Source: Chelydra serpentina
Lineage: Eukaryota; Chordata; Testudines; Chelydridae
Direction: 5' to 3'
NCBI GenBank assembly: GCA_037349315.1
Contig: JBAIAC010000033.1
Coordinates: 16,014,001-16,078,000, forward strand
Length of the DNA: 64,000 nt
Positions 1-10,949 of the stretch are shown here, one piece after another. Positions within the stretch are counted from its first letter, which is position 1, and each line of letters opens with the position of its first letter. The notes under the pieces were generated by a model that saw only the letters and a program-made list of their open reading frames with translations, was not told the DNA's origin and searched no databases. The position numbers were made by a program, and so were the translations under genes.

Positions 1-964
1 ACTGATTTTAAAAGATTAACATCGGCATGATTGCATATACCTTTAAGCAGCATATGACATCACAAGAGGTACATTTAAAAGGCTTTCTACAGTATCTGAT
101 AATTATTAATATGAATATAAATCACATTTTGTTCTCTGTGCAGTTTGTTGTATTTGGTTCATGGTCATTAAATCACCAGTTTTTTTCTGCTTTGCTAGAT
201 TTCATGCACAAGACTGGTTCTCTGGGGGGGAACAAAGCAGGTGAAGATTTAGCAGGGCATTCCCTTCTTTTATTTCTCTTTGGGGTGACTATGAAATAGC
301 AAGGGCTGGGGGTAGGAGTATATTGGTTATGCAGGTTGTTGTCCATGATAAAGACAAGGAAGATGGGCAGGGAAAGATAACGGGGTGCACAGTGTGGGCT
401 CTTGCACTATGGGCTGTGCTAAGCATAGTACTTTATAGAAGATAATTTATACTATCCTGCAAAGCCCAGTGTGAGGGTCCACATCCGATTAACTTGACAT
501 AGGGTAGAATTGTTTGCTGGATCACCTTTACTTTGGGTGCGAGCACAGAGGATTGGAAAGAGAAGCCGTGAAACTAAGCATGTGACAGCCTCTGTCTCTT
601 TGCAGCATCAGCTGAAACCTCATTGAGACCTTGTGGGAGCATTTTCAGGCCATGCTGGATAAAAGCAAGCGTTGCACAGGTGACTAGAGACACAGGAGCA
701 GCAGAATGGGCAAACTCAGGAAAGCACATTCACTTCCAGTTCCTTAGAATAGAAAATAATTTTTTTAAATGGTGGCGGGGGAAGGTGGTTATTTGGCAAG
801 TGACTTCTACTGGGGGTGAATCTGTGCTACTTCCTTCAGTGCTTTGAGTTCAGTAGCATCTGGAGTAGCAAGATGACCAAATGCCCAGAAAGAATAGTTC
901 CCATCGCACAGGCTCACAACAGCTACCGGTAATACTAGTGGCAGAGTCTATACTGGGAATGACT
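1..964. other. Anonymous non-coding sequence
   Basis: No gene or recognised repeat is visible. Open frames here are short and show no protein-family signature, and base composition is ordinary for the window. Confidence 0.5.
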
Positions 965-1083
965 TCGATTGTAATCTCTTTGGGGCAGGAACTGTCTTTC
1001 TTCTGCATTTGTACATCTAGCACAACGGGGTCCTGGTTTATGACCAGGGCTGCTAGGTATTACCACAATTCCAATAATTAATT
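965..1083 (+). repeat. Ancient SINE/LINE 3' tail fragment (+)
   Basis: The piece runs from a 'GTAATCTCTTTGGGGCAGG' box, through an 'ACATCTAGCACAACGGGG' box, to an AT-rich end. The same ordered boxes recur, diverged, at 7275-7400, 7718-7812, 40556-40640 and 51346-51455, so this is a dispersed family. Its assignment to an amniote CORE-SINE or CR1/L3-type tail is from memory of such repeats. Confidence 0.5.
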
Positions 1084-1340
1084 ATGGAAAAAGGCACCAG
1101 AAAATGAAGCCATTGATAAAACTGGGGCTTAGATTTGGGGTGCTGCCCTCAGAGCCACCTAATGAACTGGGGCACAATTCCTACTGGAGCTCTCCCAGGA
1201 GGGTGCCCCTCTGCACGGTGTATTAAATGTAGCCTGCTCTCTAAAGCAGACAGGTACACATCTGCTTATCTGCATGTTCATGGCAAAGCAAAGAGGGCAG
1301 AATCCAGCCCTATCTGCTCTGGAAGGGATTCCCCTGGTTG

Positions 1341-1371
1341 GTGGGGGTGTGTGTGTGGGGGGGGGGGGTGG
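1341..1371 (+). repeat. G-rich simple repeat
   Basis: (GT)n passes into an uninterrupted run of about 12 G with further G-triplets on both sides. On the plus strand it could form a G-quadruplex. Confidence 0.8.
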
Positions 1372-1475
1372 CAGCCTTCATAGAACCAATGTAGCTGAAT
1401 GACATAGCAGACCCTTGCAGGGAACAGCAGTAAGGCATAGCTGGAGCCCACTGTGCTCTAACTATCCTCAGCTGG

Positions 1476-1934
1476 CTGATTCTTTTGGGTAGCAGTGCCC
1501 ACTGCTGCAGGTTAGGGCAGGCATGGGGCTACTGTAACTCATGCTGGGGCTGGTCATCGAATCAGGGAGCTGTATCTACCACTTGGGTGCCCCCTGCTCT
1601 TCTACACAGCGCGGAAGCTTGGTACTGAGCTTGATCTGACCAGATATATTTCGGCAGTACATCCAGCTGGGAAATGGGAGAGAGTCGCTGTGTGTTGTTG
1701 GAGACGCCCTTACCATTTCAGCATGCAGCTGGTGGACTTTCCAGTCCCCAAACTGGCCGCTGTGCACAGTACCACCAAAAAAGCAATTTATAAATTTGAT
1801 AATGAATGTTCTGGACAGCAGCATATGCCCATCCATAAATCCCATGAGAAGAATGGTATTCACTGTGTGACCATGGTCAGGGAAATGGTCAAGAAAAAAT
1901 GGTGCCTCTATAAATGCTCCATACCCCTAAGTGA
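1476..1934. other. Unidentified segment with overlapping open frames
   Basis: Opposed 94-95 codon open frames overlap here (1576-1863 minus, 1690-1974 plus). Neither gives a family I recognise. It lies directly beside a Harbinger-like MITE terminus at 1935-2040, so it may be the inside of a decayed DNA transposon. That is inference only, and chance open frames are equally possible. Confidence 0.25.
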
Positions 1935-2040
1935 CGCAGTGAAACTGAGTAAGCCCCAGTGTAGACAGTGCTAGATCAATGGGACAATTCTCCCATCAAC
2001 CTAGCTTCTGCCTCTCAGGGAGATGCACCTCTCGAGAGTT
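1935..2040. mobile_element. Harbinger-like MITE end (fragment)
   Basis: The sequence contains 'CCAGTGTAGACAGTGCTAG' followed by a short hairpin, GGGACAATTCTCCCATC. The GTGTAGAC motif is the reverse complement of the GTCTACAC termini of the other MITEs and of the Harbinger element at 34766. Only one end is recognisable and no target duplication was found. Confidence 0.45.
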
Positions 2041-3104
2041 CTTAATCTGTATAATGAGATATATTAAAGATTGTGAGGTGCCTAAATACCACCGTAAAGG
2101 AGGCAGCCATATAAATACCAAACAGAGATAGAAAATAGGATATGGAGACTGAAAAAAGCAATAAATATTGAATCAATGCCATTTTTACAGTAACTTCTCA
2201 GAGTATATCTGCTCTTTAGGAACTCGAGATCTGCCAGAGTGAGGATCGAGTTGTTTAAGAAGTCACTGAATGGTTTTAATTGATTGTATACTGAGAGAAG
2301 ACACCACAAGTGAAGATTCATTCCAGACACTTTCTTATATTTGTTGCTTTAGTTATGTGGGGTGACAGCCCAATGAATCAATGGATGGTCTTTTGGTCTG
2401 ACAATTTGGGAGTTGCACAAGCAATTAACAGGCAGTCAGACAATTACAGTGACAAGTGATTAAATTACAGAGGTTCTTTAGTCATTTTCATAAAGAAATT
2501 CCTGGGAAGATTTAGGTTGATCCATTACCTGTCATATTTGGCTAATAAACTGATGAATGGCTAACTAAATATTTACACAAGTTTACATTCAAAAGATGTG
2601 TCATGTCGTCTGTGGTTTGTGTGCATCATTCTTGTTACAAGGTGTATTTGTAATGTTGTACATGCAACTCTCACAGTCCCTTTTGTAGCAAAGTTCCTAT
2701 AGTGCTTCTCTCATCTCTCCAGTCACCTCTCAAACTACCCTTGTATATGTTTCAGACATTTCAATTTGGGGGCTTCTCTGACCAAAGAATGGAAACTGCT
2801 CTGCTCTTTTCATAAGCAAACTTTGCTACTATTGGCTCCTTATTTAGTTTCCTGGAGCTCAATGAAGCATTCAACACTGTACATTATTCTATCTTTTTGA
2901 CCTGCCCCCAAAGCTAAGCATACATCTCAGATTTGCTCTTTTCCTGGTTCTGCTATACTTCTCTAATCTTCCTTTCCTTATTGATAGTTTTGTACATGTG
3001 ACAAAAAATGCCTGCTTTGCTCAGCATATTCATTTTGAGCTTCCTTTTGTTCTCATCAAGAAGTCAGTGGTAGAACTTCCATTGGTTTCAATGAGACTGG
3101 GTCA
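2041..3104. other. Anonymous non-coding sequence
   Basis: AT-rich sequence with no recognised repeat or coding signature, apart from a short motif around 3065-3100 (CCATTGGTTTCAATG) that resembles the centre of old palindromic repeats seen elsewhere in the window. Confidence 0.45.
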
Positions 3105-3109
3105 CTTAC

Positions 3110-3814
3110 TGTCACAGGGGTTCTTCACTCACTACTGGTCTGGAGCCTCCTCCTGGTCACTCTGGTATTAGGTCTTGAGCTCAACACCCCATTCCACAGT
3201 TTGCATGCCAGCACTCTGTCTCTCACAGGTCTACACATCTCTCTCATCCCAGGAACTTCATGACTCAGCCTGCCAGCTGGGTCACTACATAGTCCTCCCT
3301 TCTGGGGTAGCAATATCCCATCTTCCTAATAGTCTTAGTCAGTTTTTCCTCATCTTCCCTCTCACTGTCCCATGGTGCCACTCCCTCAGTGGCTAGTAGG
3401 GGAACCTAGGCCTGTTCTCCCCTCCAGGTTCCAGCCCAGGGACCCTCACCTCAGCAGTCTGAGCTTTCTCTACCCTCACTGCTCTTCCACTGGGTTGCTT
3501 CCTATCACTACTTCCCTTCTCTTTCTTGGTCTACCAGTTCTCAAAGCCTCCTTCCTCTTCCCAAGAAGTGACTGTAGCCACACATTCTGCAGTCACTGAC
3601 CACTCTTCCCCTTCTTGTGGGAGTGTCCACGCTTTCCCAGCAGCCTCAGACTGTACCTCTTTACCTGGCTTTATAGGCCCCATCTGTTCCTGCACACTTG
3701 CAATCACTTCTTTCTCTGCTCCCTGACTCCTCCAGGTGCACCCTGTAGAGTTAATTGGCCTCCCTGGCTACCTTAACCCCTTGCAGTCCTGTGTGGAGTG
3801 GACACCCCATCACA
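3110..3814 (-). mobile_element. Solo LTR (705 bp), minus orientation
   Basis: The segment begins TGTCACAGGGG and ends CCCCATCACA, giving inverted TGTGA/TCACA termini of the TG...CA type. It is flanked by CTTAC (3105-3109) and GTTAC (3815-3819), a 5-bp target duplication with one mismatch. Reading on the minus strand puts a TATA-type box (CCTATAAAGCC) at about 3668-3678, roughly 140 bp inside the 5' end, which sets the orientation. No gag or pol lies next to it, so it is a solo LTR left by recombination. Whether the parent was an endogenous retrovirus or a Ty3/gypsy element cannot be told from the LTR alone. Confidence 0.75.
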
Positions 3815-3819
3815 GTTAC

Positions 3820-4644
3820 AAATAAATGGTAATAAGGTAAAAATAAAATAGAAGTAAACTACCTTAGTAACAGTCCCCATTCCAGGAATAAATATATTTT
3901 AAATGGCCGAATTACTGAGATAGCAATGTCCAAGATACAATCTGAGATCTTGTGGTAAATCCATGCAGGGCAATTATATGTAGCATGGCACATATCACAC
4001 TTTTTAAGACCTAGTATTCTAGAAGGACTGACTTGTGGCTATATGCATAGGGAGTAACCATTTTTGCAAAGCGTTGAGTATCTCCTCCGAGGTGCGAAGC
4101 ACCTTCAACTCCCACTGACTTTGAGGACAATCTTTAGCTGCACTGATCTTGTGCCTGGTGCAGGTGAGGGTGGGGAGGCAAAGAAGGATCTCAGCAATAT
4201 TTAGTTTTCCTTGATCCTAAGCCTACTGGGGGTCTGTACCTGACCCTGGCACCAGTAAGAGCAGCCTAGGAGTTCCGGGGTCTGCCTCTGCTGCCTTCAT
4301 GGACTCTGTGCTGGGGGCTTAGGGGAATCCTCATCAGCCCCTTTAGAGCTAGTTTAAGGTCTCCTTGCACAGTTCCAGTGGAGCAACGTGACCGTAGCAG
4401 AGGCCCATAGCTAGATCCAAAAGGATTTAGGTCTAACTGGCATTTTAGGTGCCACTGAGATCCTCCAAACTCCTGCTCAGATGCCACTGAGGCACCTCCA
4501 CTGTTAAAGTCCCATCCGTGCATAAGTTTCTGCTAGTGAGCACACACCCAGCTCCCTCAGTCTAGGTACCTGGCTGCCTATCTAATGCCTAAGTCCCAGC
4601 ATGGTTCTCAAACTGGGTGTTTCCCTGCCTATCTCACCTGTGGG
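3820..4644. other. Non-coding sequence, probably old repeat
   Basis: No coding signal. The stretch from about 4090 has the CT-rich, 'gcctaagt/aggtgcc' style composition of the repeat that continues to about 5470, but I cannot define its limits. Confidence 0.35.
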
Positions 4645-4691
4645 GGCTGGCTTTGGTAGGTATTCTCAGTGCATACCTAATACCACACCAA
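4645..4691 (+). repeat. 47-bp dispersed repeat, copy 1
   Basis: This 47-bp segment is identical, in reverse complement, to 14763-14809. Its core is a partial palindrome (AGGTAT...ATACCT). Flanking sequences of the two copies do not match. Confidence 0.8.
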
Positions 4692-4723
4692 ATGTCTGGC
4701 AGTTGCCCCCTCCCCCATAACAT

Positions 4724-4840
4724 CTAGCCTAGTGGCTAGGACTCATGTCTAGGATGTGGGTTCAATTCTCCCCTCTGCCAAAGAGAAGGGAGTTAATCTT
4801 GGGTTTCCTACCTCTCATGTGAGAGCCTTAACCACTGGGA
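4724..4840. repeat. tRNA-like palindromic repeat, copy 1
   Basis: The first half reads 'CCTAGTGGCTAGGACTC' then 'GTGGGTTCAATTC', which resembles tRNA-type A and B boxes. The second half returns in inverted sense with 'GGGTTTCC' and 'CCTTAACCACTGGG', so the unit folds back on itself. It resembles a very common turtle repeat, an assignment made from memory. Confidence 0.5.
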
Positions 4841-4930
4841 TATTCTGGGGGTGTCTCAGTCTTGCTTGTCAAAGCTCCCCCATAGGGTATAAATAATTCA
4901 ATATAGGAGGGGCTAGAGACCATGATTCTA

Positions 4931-5056
4931 TAGTCCAGTGGCTAGGGCAAGCAACTGAAATGTGGGAAACCTGAGTTCAAATCCCTTTTGCACAGAAGGA
5001 GGGAAGTTAAAGGTGCGTCTCCCACATCCCAAGTAAGTGCTTTAACCACTGGGCTA
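4931..5056. repeat. tRNA-like palindromic repeat, copy 2
   Basis: Same architecture as the unit 90 bp upstream: 'GTCCAGTGGCTAGGGC', then 'GAGTTCAAATCC' (B-box-like), and an inverted half ending 'GCTTTAACCACTGGGC'. The two diverged copies lie in tandem. Confidence 0.5.
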
Positions 5057-5063
5057 ATGGTCC

Positions 5064-6544
5064 TAAAGAAGCTCCTGTGTTTCTTGCAACAACACCACCA
5101 CCAACACAAAGCTTAGGTCGCTTAACACCAGAAGAGAGTTCACAGCTGTGAATCCCAAGTGCAGCTAGGCGCCTCCCTCTGGCTCAGCCCCTAACTCCTT
5201 TTGACTGCTGGGGTTTAGGATCCTCCTTTCTCCTTGGCATTCTCTTGACTAGTTTAGGTGGCTCCCCTCTCAGCATGCCATCTTTTATGGATCCCATTCT
5301 TAGGCACCTATCTCCCCCCATTCATGGCGTAGGGAGCCTAGGTGACTAACTCAGGGCAGTGGATTTCACTGGGTGGCAAAGCACCTAAAGAGTAGGTGCT
5401 GCAGCACTAATCCCTGCAACACCTAGGTGCCTTTGTGGATCTAGCCCAAGGTTCTAACCAACCAGCACCCCCAGATTATAAGATTTTTGTTCCATTACAC
5501 AGTCTTGGCCCTAATCTTCACCAAGCCTTTACTTGAGCTAAACTCTCAGAGGCACTTCTTGGTCAGCAGCAATCAGGGGGTTAATTCCAGCTTGTCCTCG
5601 CCCTCTCTTTGCTCAGGTGTTCAGGAGAAGATAATGAGGCAAGGATGGAGACTGTGGGCCAATCAGATACCCCAGCAGGAAGGCAAAAAGTCTATAAGAG
5701 TAGCTACATGGGAGCTAACAGAGCAAGGTGAGGGTGGAGTGAGGAGGACTTTACACTCAGTTGTTACAGGGCTCAGGTGATAGCCTAGAATAGGATTTTT
5801 TTTCTGGCTTTCTAAAGCCTGTTTGATTTGCTGGACTATAGCTATGAGCAATAAGAGACATAGGGGAGGACACAAGCAGCCTGAAATTACTAATCCACCT
5901 AGCAAAACAGTCTGCCTGGTTACACTCCCATTAAAGTCTATAATGGGCCATGTTCAGCTTTGTCATGCTAAGGAAAATGCAGAGTAGAGTGATTTTACAC
6001 TAGTGTATTTAGAGGAAATGGGAGTTTTAACTTAATAAGGACTATCAATAGAAATATAGCACAGGTATTCTGGGAAAGCACAATGAATTGAATGAAAGCT
6101 ATTGAAACTAATTAATAAAATGCAAACCAATATGTAAAGATATATAAAGCAAATTATTTAAAAGATGTTTTTCTATGGGGAGTTGGCTTTATTACATTAT
6201 TCTGAAAAAAGCATCATGAAAAGCAACCTTCTCTTTGCTGACATCTGCTCTGTAATCCTAGAATGTACAAGATAAAGCTATGTAAATAACTCTGAGCGTT
6301 GCCCCTTGACCATATAATGTGGAAAGTAGCTATTTCTCCATAACTGTATTGTCAAAAAATTCCTCCCACTTATCAGTATGCGACCTCTCCTTACTGAGAA
6401 GGAAAAAGCAGAATACAGAACAAACTACACAGACTGCTGCCTTTGAGATGTTCTTCTTACTGCAATTACTAGCAATGACTATGATCTCTACATGTTCAAC
6501 AGTAAATCCAGAGGAATAAGTGGCAACATTTCTCCTAAGAGGTG
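5064..6544. other. Non-coding sequence
   Basis: 5064-5470 continues the old 'AGGTGCCT/TAGGCGCC' repeat composition. 5471-6544 is anonymous, and no coding signature was seen in either part. Confidence 0.4.
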
Positions 6545-6680
6545 TATAATAATACCTGACACTTATATAGTGCCTTTCATTTGTAAGAACCCCAAAGTGC
6601 TTGACAAAGTGTACTGGGCTCACTTCTCCCACTACTGAAATGGAGCTGTCTCCGTGGCAAGATTCAGTATTCTTCACCAC
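6545..6680 (-). repeat. SINE tail fragment (-)
   Basis: 'ATAATACCTGACACTTATATAGTGCCTTTCA' followed by 'CCCCAAAGTGCTTGACAAAG' is the reverse complement of the tail typical of reptile MIR/CORE-type SINEs. Diverged related pieces occur at 42036-42110 and 61010-61100. Confidence 0.45.
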
Positions 6681-7166
6681 CGACGTTACACACCAGTGTT
6701 TTTAGGAAAAGTGACAACTGAGTGAAATCCAATTGACATGTTCTTGTGGAGAGTGCCAAGGGATCCTCAGTGGTATCAGATGGTTGGGCATTTGGCTTCA
6801 CATCATCCACAAGGCAGCACCCACTTCATTTCCCCACCTCCCATCACCATGCTTAGCATGCCAGGGTCACCAGCTCCAGTTTCCTGGGAATTCTAATGTG
6901 AACTTGAACCAGACTTGACTCTGCTTCTCTTACTGGAACTGGTAAAAACCACAGCACAAGGTGATATGCCTGTAGGCTAGAGTTCAGATCAAACAGAGTG
7001 ACAAGATCAAGAATGCTCATGACTTTTATGGTTAGGACCAACCTAATTCATTTATCTCTGTGCTTCGCTGGTGTCTTTGGGAAACATCAAACCACATTTG
7101 TGAAATTAAGTATTAGTATATTTTGCTTCATGATCTATTCATTCTTTTTTACTGTCTCTTCACCCA

Positions 7167-7167
7167 C

Positions 7168-7202
<35 letters not shown>
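7167..7202. repeat. (TA)n(TG)n microsatellite
   Basis: About 11 TA units run into about 6 TG units. Confidence 0.9.
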
Positions 7203-7274
7203 TCATGTACACGCACACATTTAGTATACATAGAAATACATACCCATGTGCGGGGAACATACAGATGGAGAGTG

Positions 7275-7400
7275 CGTGTGTTAAGTCCAGTGTTTGTACA
7301 TCACCTATGCATTTGTACAGCACCTAATACAATGACACTTGGATTCTGATTGGGTCCTCCAGGCACCACTGCAATATAAATAAGTGATAAAAATGATAAG
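7275..7400 (+). repeat. Ancient SINE/LINE tail fragment (+)
   Basis: 'TTGTACAGCACCTAATACAATG' then a degenerate 'TCCTCCAGGCACCACTGCAATATAAATAA' tail matches the layout of the piece at 965-1083. Confidence 0.45.
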
Positions 7401-7717
7401 GAGAGAGAGAAAAATAAGGTGAGGGAAACAGCCAATAACACTGCCAAAGTGAACTTGATGTAATGATTATAAACGTGGATTGGATCCTCTGCCAAAGAGA
7501 ACACATTGTAAAGGGTATTTAATTATCTTCAGAGTGCTCAACAAATGTTAATACAGTCTGGGGTTGGAAATAACTGCTCTTGCTTCTTCTAATCTACAGC
7601 CTTGGCTCCTGTCACATTACAAAAAAGATGGGAGCAAAACAGGAGACCTGATTCGAAGCCTCCTGAGCTTTGGGAAGTTTAGGTCTGGATACCAAATCTG
7701 GCCTCTCCATCAAAAAT

Positions 7718-7812
7718 ATGAGCTCTTTGGGCAAGTGAATGTCTGTCTCTTTTCTTTGTGTCTTGTGCGGCACCAGACACAGTCACCACTAAATCAATTT
7801 ACACAATGATAA
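7718..7812 (+). repeat. Ancient SINE/LINE tail fragment (+)
   Basis: 'GAGCTCTTTGGGCAAGTG...TGTCTCTT' followed by 'CGGCACCAGACACAG' and an AT-rich end. It is a diverged relative of the 965-1083 repeat. Confidence 0.4.
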
Positions 7813-8442
7813 TGAATGGTAAACAGGATAGGTCTGGGACAGCATTTATATGGGGAGACTTTCCATGAACAGCTAGGGCAGCTGCAGAAAGTAGTCTTGA
7901 TTATTCCATTACTGACACCCCAATCTGAAGAGAATAGCAATGATCACAGCCTCTTTAAGAACAGATAAAAGCACCAATGATGTGATGACTGTGGGATGAG
8001 TCTCAGACCTGGCCATTATGACAAACAGACATTTTACAGCTGAGAATATAATCATCTCTACTCTTGTTACTTGGAATGAGGAACAGAGAAATCAAGAATG
8101 ACATCTCATCAACAGCTACTAGGCCTTTCAAACACAGAATATTGTATTTCTTAAAAAGAAACTAGAAGTGGAAAGTAGCAAGTATTGGATGTTCTTTTCC
8201 TTTATGTAAAAACTAGACTTAATATAAATATTTTATGATTGAATACACTGCCTAACTTGATGAAGGTAGCTATTATTATTCTTGAGATTAGCTGTCCATA
8301 AATTATAGTCTGTAAGGCAAAGTATTTATAGATATTCTCCTTAGCAGACATAGAGAAATTTAAAAGAAAACTAAAGTGAGAGCAATACACTGTAGCTAAG
8401 TTGCTTAAATGTATCTAGAGCATGAGAACAATGTAAAAAGGT

Positions 8443-8692
8443 GATTCCATGGCTAAGCCATTGCTCTAGGAGTCAGGAGATGTGAGTTGGTTCCCAGCTC
8501 TTCTCCAGACTTCTTATTTGACCTTGGGCAAGTCACGAGAATCTCTTTACATCTCAGTTCCCCTTGTAAATTGGGGGCTGATAAAATTTCCCTACCTCAC
8601 AGGAGTTTTGTGAGGATAAGTTCATTAATGTTTGTGAGTCACTCACATACTATAGTGATGGGAGTTGTATCAGTACCTAGATAAATAGGATA
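8443..8692 (+). repeat. MIR/CORE-type SINE (+)
   Basis: In order: a tRNA-like head with 'GAGTCAGGAGATGTGAGTTGGTTCCCAGCTC', a CORE-like 'GACCTTGGGCAAGTCAC', then 'CTCAGTTCCCCTTGTAAATTGGGG' and an AT-rich end. This order of landmarks is diagnostic of the MIR/CORE-SINE group. Divergence is high, so it is an old insertion. Confidence 0.7.
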
Positions 8693-9051
8693 TCAGAGTC
8701 AGATGCTATCAGCCACTCATTCCTGTAAAAGTAAGGGGAAAATTATATTAAGTGCTTAAATGTAATTTTTCCCCTCTCAAGAAGCTTCTTGGTGCTTTTA
8801 AAGTAGAGACGAGGCATAGAGTGGAGCCTGAAGAAACGGTAATAACTCTGAAGCCACTACGGGATATTCTGAGAGGTATCTTAAAGAGCATAAGCTGAAT
8901 GCCCAATTTGGACTTGTATCACACACAAATCCAAGAAAGCTCCATTGTGATGGGTATGTGTGTGTATTTGTGTGTGCATGTGTGAAATTAAACTTTGTAA
9001 AAGATTTAAAAATGCAACCAGAACTATTTATAACAATACGAAAATAAGAAA

Positions 9052-9125
9052 GGAAAAACTTGTAGCACCTTAGAGACTAACAAATTTATTTCAGCATAAG
9101 CTTTCGTGGGTTAGAACCCACTTCG
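9052..9125 (-). mobile_element. Penelope-like element 3' end (truncated)
   Basis: On the minus strand the piece carries the hairpin GTGGGTTCTAACCCAC, GAAA, GCTTATGC and the tail 'GGTGCTACAAG'. The same ordered motifs occur at 28125-28442 and in both arms of 61599-63160, where they are linked to a PLE endonuclease gene. It is truncated just upstream of the hairpin, so the GATGA box is missing. Confidence 0.7.
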
Positions 9126-10350
9126 TATATTTACTATTCATTCACTATGGGCCTAATCCAAAGTCCATTGAGGTCAATGGAAAAACATTAATTTCAGAGA
9201 GGTTTTGATGAACCTTCATCTTCATATGTTGCACATTTCATGCCAACAACTACATTAAGAAAAAACATGAAGGCTGCATGATTACATCCCCAGAAATCGG
9301 CAAATGTCCACGTTCAGAGTGGATGCTCACCCTTCACTCTGCCCTCTGTTTGTACATATTACAATACACCCTTTAATTATATCATCACGCATTTGTTCTC
9401 AAATAACAATATAACATCAGAAAACTCAACACCTTTACATACACACATGTAGCACTTTGTAAGATATTTCCATTCTTGCATGCTTACACAATTTCCATCG
9501 TCATAAAGATTCAGTACATCTTTATTGACGTAAGCTTTGCCTTAATACGTGCATCGTTAACCTAAATATGTGGGGGTGGGGGTTATTCTGTTAAATGAGA
9601 ATGTGTATACATTTTGGGGGTAGTAATCAGAGCTTGAAGCGGAACTTTAGGTTGTGCTGGCCCAGCATTTGGTAGGGCCAACCCATTATTGGGCCATTAA
9701 ACCCCCAGGCAAATGTGGCAACAAAAACAAAACAAATCAAAACCAAACAAAAAAACCACCTAGGAGAACTTTAAAAGGCATTTTTTCCTCATTTTCTAAG
9801 AACCTCATCCTAGCGACAGAAATTAATATTTAATACACTTTCTAGTGTACCTATATCAGCAACTTCTTCTTGCTCTGTAGTGTTAGGGTCACCTGTAGTA
9901 GAAACAGACAGGCTCACTAATGCTATCTCAAGTCACCTGTCTGTGGCTGTACTGTAGAAGTGGGGTTTTCAACAGGCATCCTTTGCTGAACTTGTGCTCC
10001 AAAGCTGATTTATGTGTCTTCTCCATGACATGTTGGGTGCTACTTATACCTAATAAGACAGAGGACCAGTCTGTGCTCTAAAACCTCCAGGTTTCCACAG
10101 TTTATCTCCGGTGTCTCTTACTACGACTTTTTTCTCAGAGTGAAAACTCTGCAGCCAGGTGTGACTACTTGCAGCCATTTGATCACACTGTTTCCTTTAA
10201 ATGTCCCTCTGAAGATCAGCCTTTAACAAGTCAAGGTGAAACCTTAAAATATGTCCCATAAACAATATTACTGGCATCTAATTCATAGCAGCATGTACTG
10301 CATTTCTGTAGTCTAATAGAAAATTTTCAATCTTGTGTTGTAAGCTGCCA
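9126..10350. other. Non-coding sequence 3' of the gypsy-like remnant
   Basis: No clear LTR was found, although the 3' end and 3' LTR of the minus-strand gypsy remnant would be expected near here. 9720-9760 is A/C-rich simple sequence. 9142-9182 contains a TCCATTGAGGTCAATGGA palindrome typical of old amniote repeats. Confidence 0.4.
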
Positions 10351-10830
10351 TTATCTGGGGTTGTAGCATGAATTGCTTGCTTCAATGTCTGAAAAAAATC
10401 TGTCCGCTACACTATTTGTGGTGGGATGGTAAGGAGTTGAGGTGACATGTTCGATACCATTTGTTTGCACAAACAATTGGAACATTTCAGATGTCAATAG
10501 AGTTTCGTTGTCACTTACGGTCTGTTCAGGAATTCTGGTCCTAAAAAACAAGAGTTTTAACACTTCCAACTTCTGTGCCTGCCTAACGAATTGAATTCAT
10601 ACAGAATATTTCAGGCCATTTGGAATGAGCATCTATTGCAATCAAAAGCAAACGTCCCATAAATGGTCTGGCATAGTCTATAAGGATTTGCTGCCACAGG
10701 GTAGTTGGTCATTCCAAGGATGAAATGAATCACATTTAGGCATGTGTTGCATTTGTTAACAACCAGGACATTGTTTTGCCATTTCCCGTACATGTATATC
10801 ACTCCTTGGCCACCACAAAAAACTCCTGGC
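10351..10830 (-). pseudogene. Degenerate integrase of gypsy-like pol
   Basis: Three frames carry integrase core pieces. About 10590-10660 reads as 'IDYARPFMGRLLLIAIDAHS', including the first catalytic Asp region. 10500-10530 reads 'SDNETLL', the second Asp. About 10400-10440 reads 'TPYHPTTNSVADRFF', the block of the catalytic Glu. In functional relatives this last block reads 'NG.AER', so the Glu position is Asp here. Stops and frame changes separate the pieces. Upstream (about 10740-10780) are Cys/Asn-rich bits that may be the HHCC zinc-binding domain. Confidence 0.75.
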
Positions 10831-10949
10831 CACGACTTTCATTTTTACAATTCCCAAATGGCCTCCATGTAATTCCTGAAGTACATGGGACCTGGGATTT
10901 GTAGGAATTGCTATTCAGGTACTGCACAATAAACAACCTTGACATATAC

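Noticed and set aside
6330..6680. 116-codon minus-strand frame
   Set aside because: It overlaps a SINE tail and lacks any family motif.
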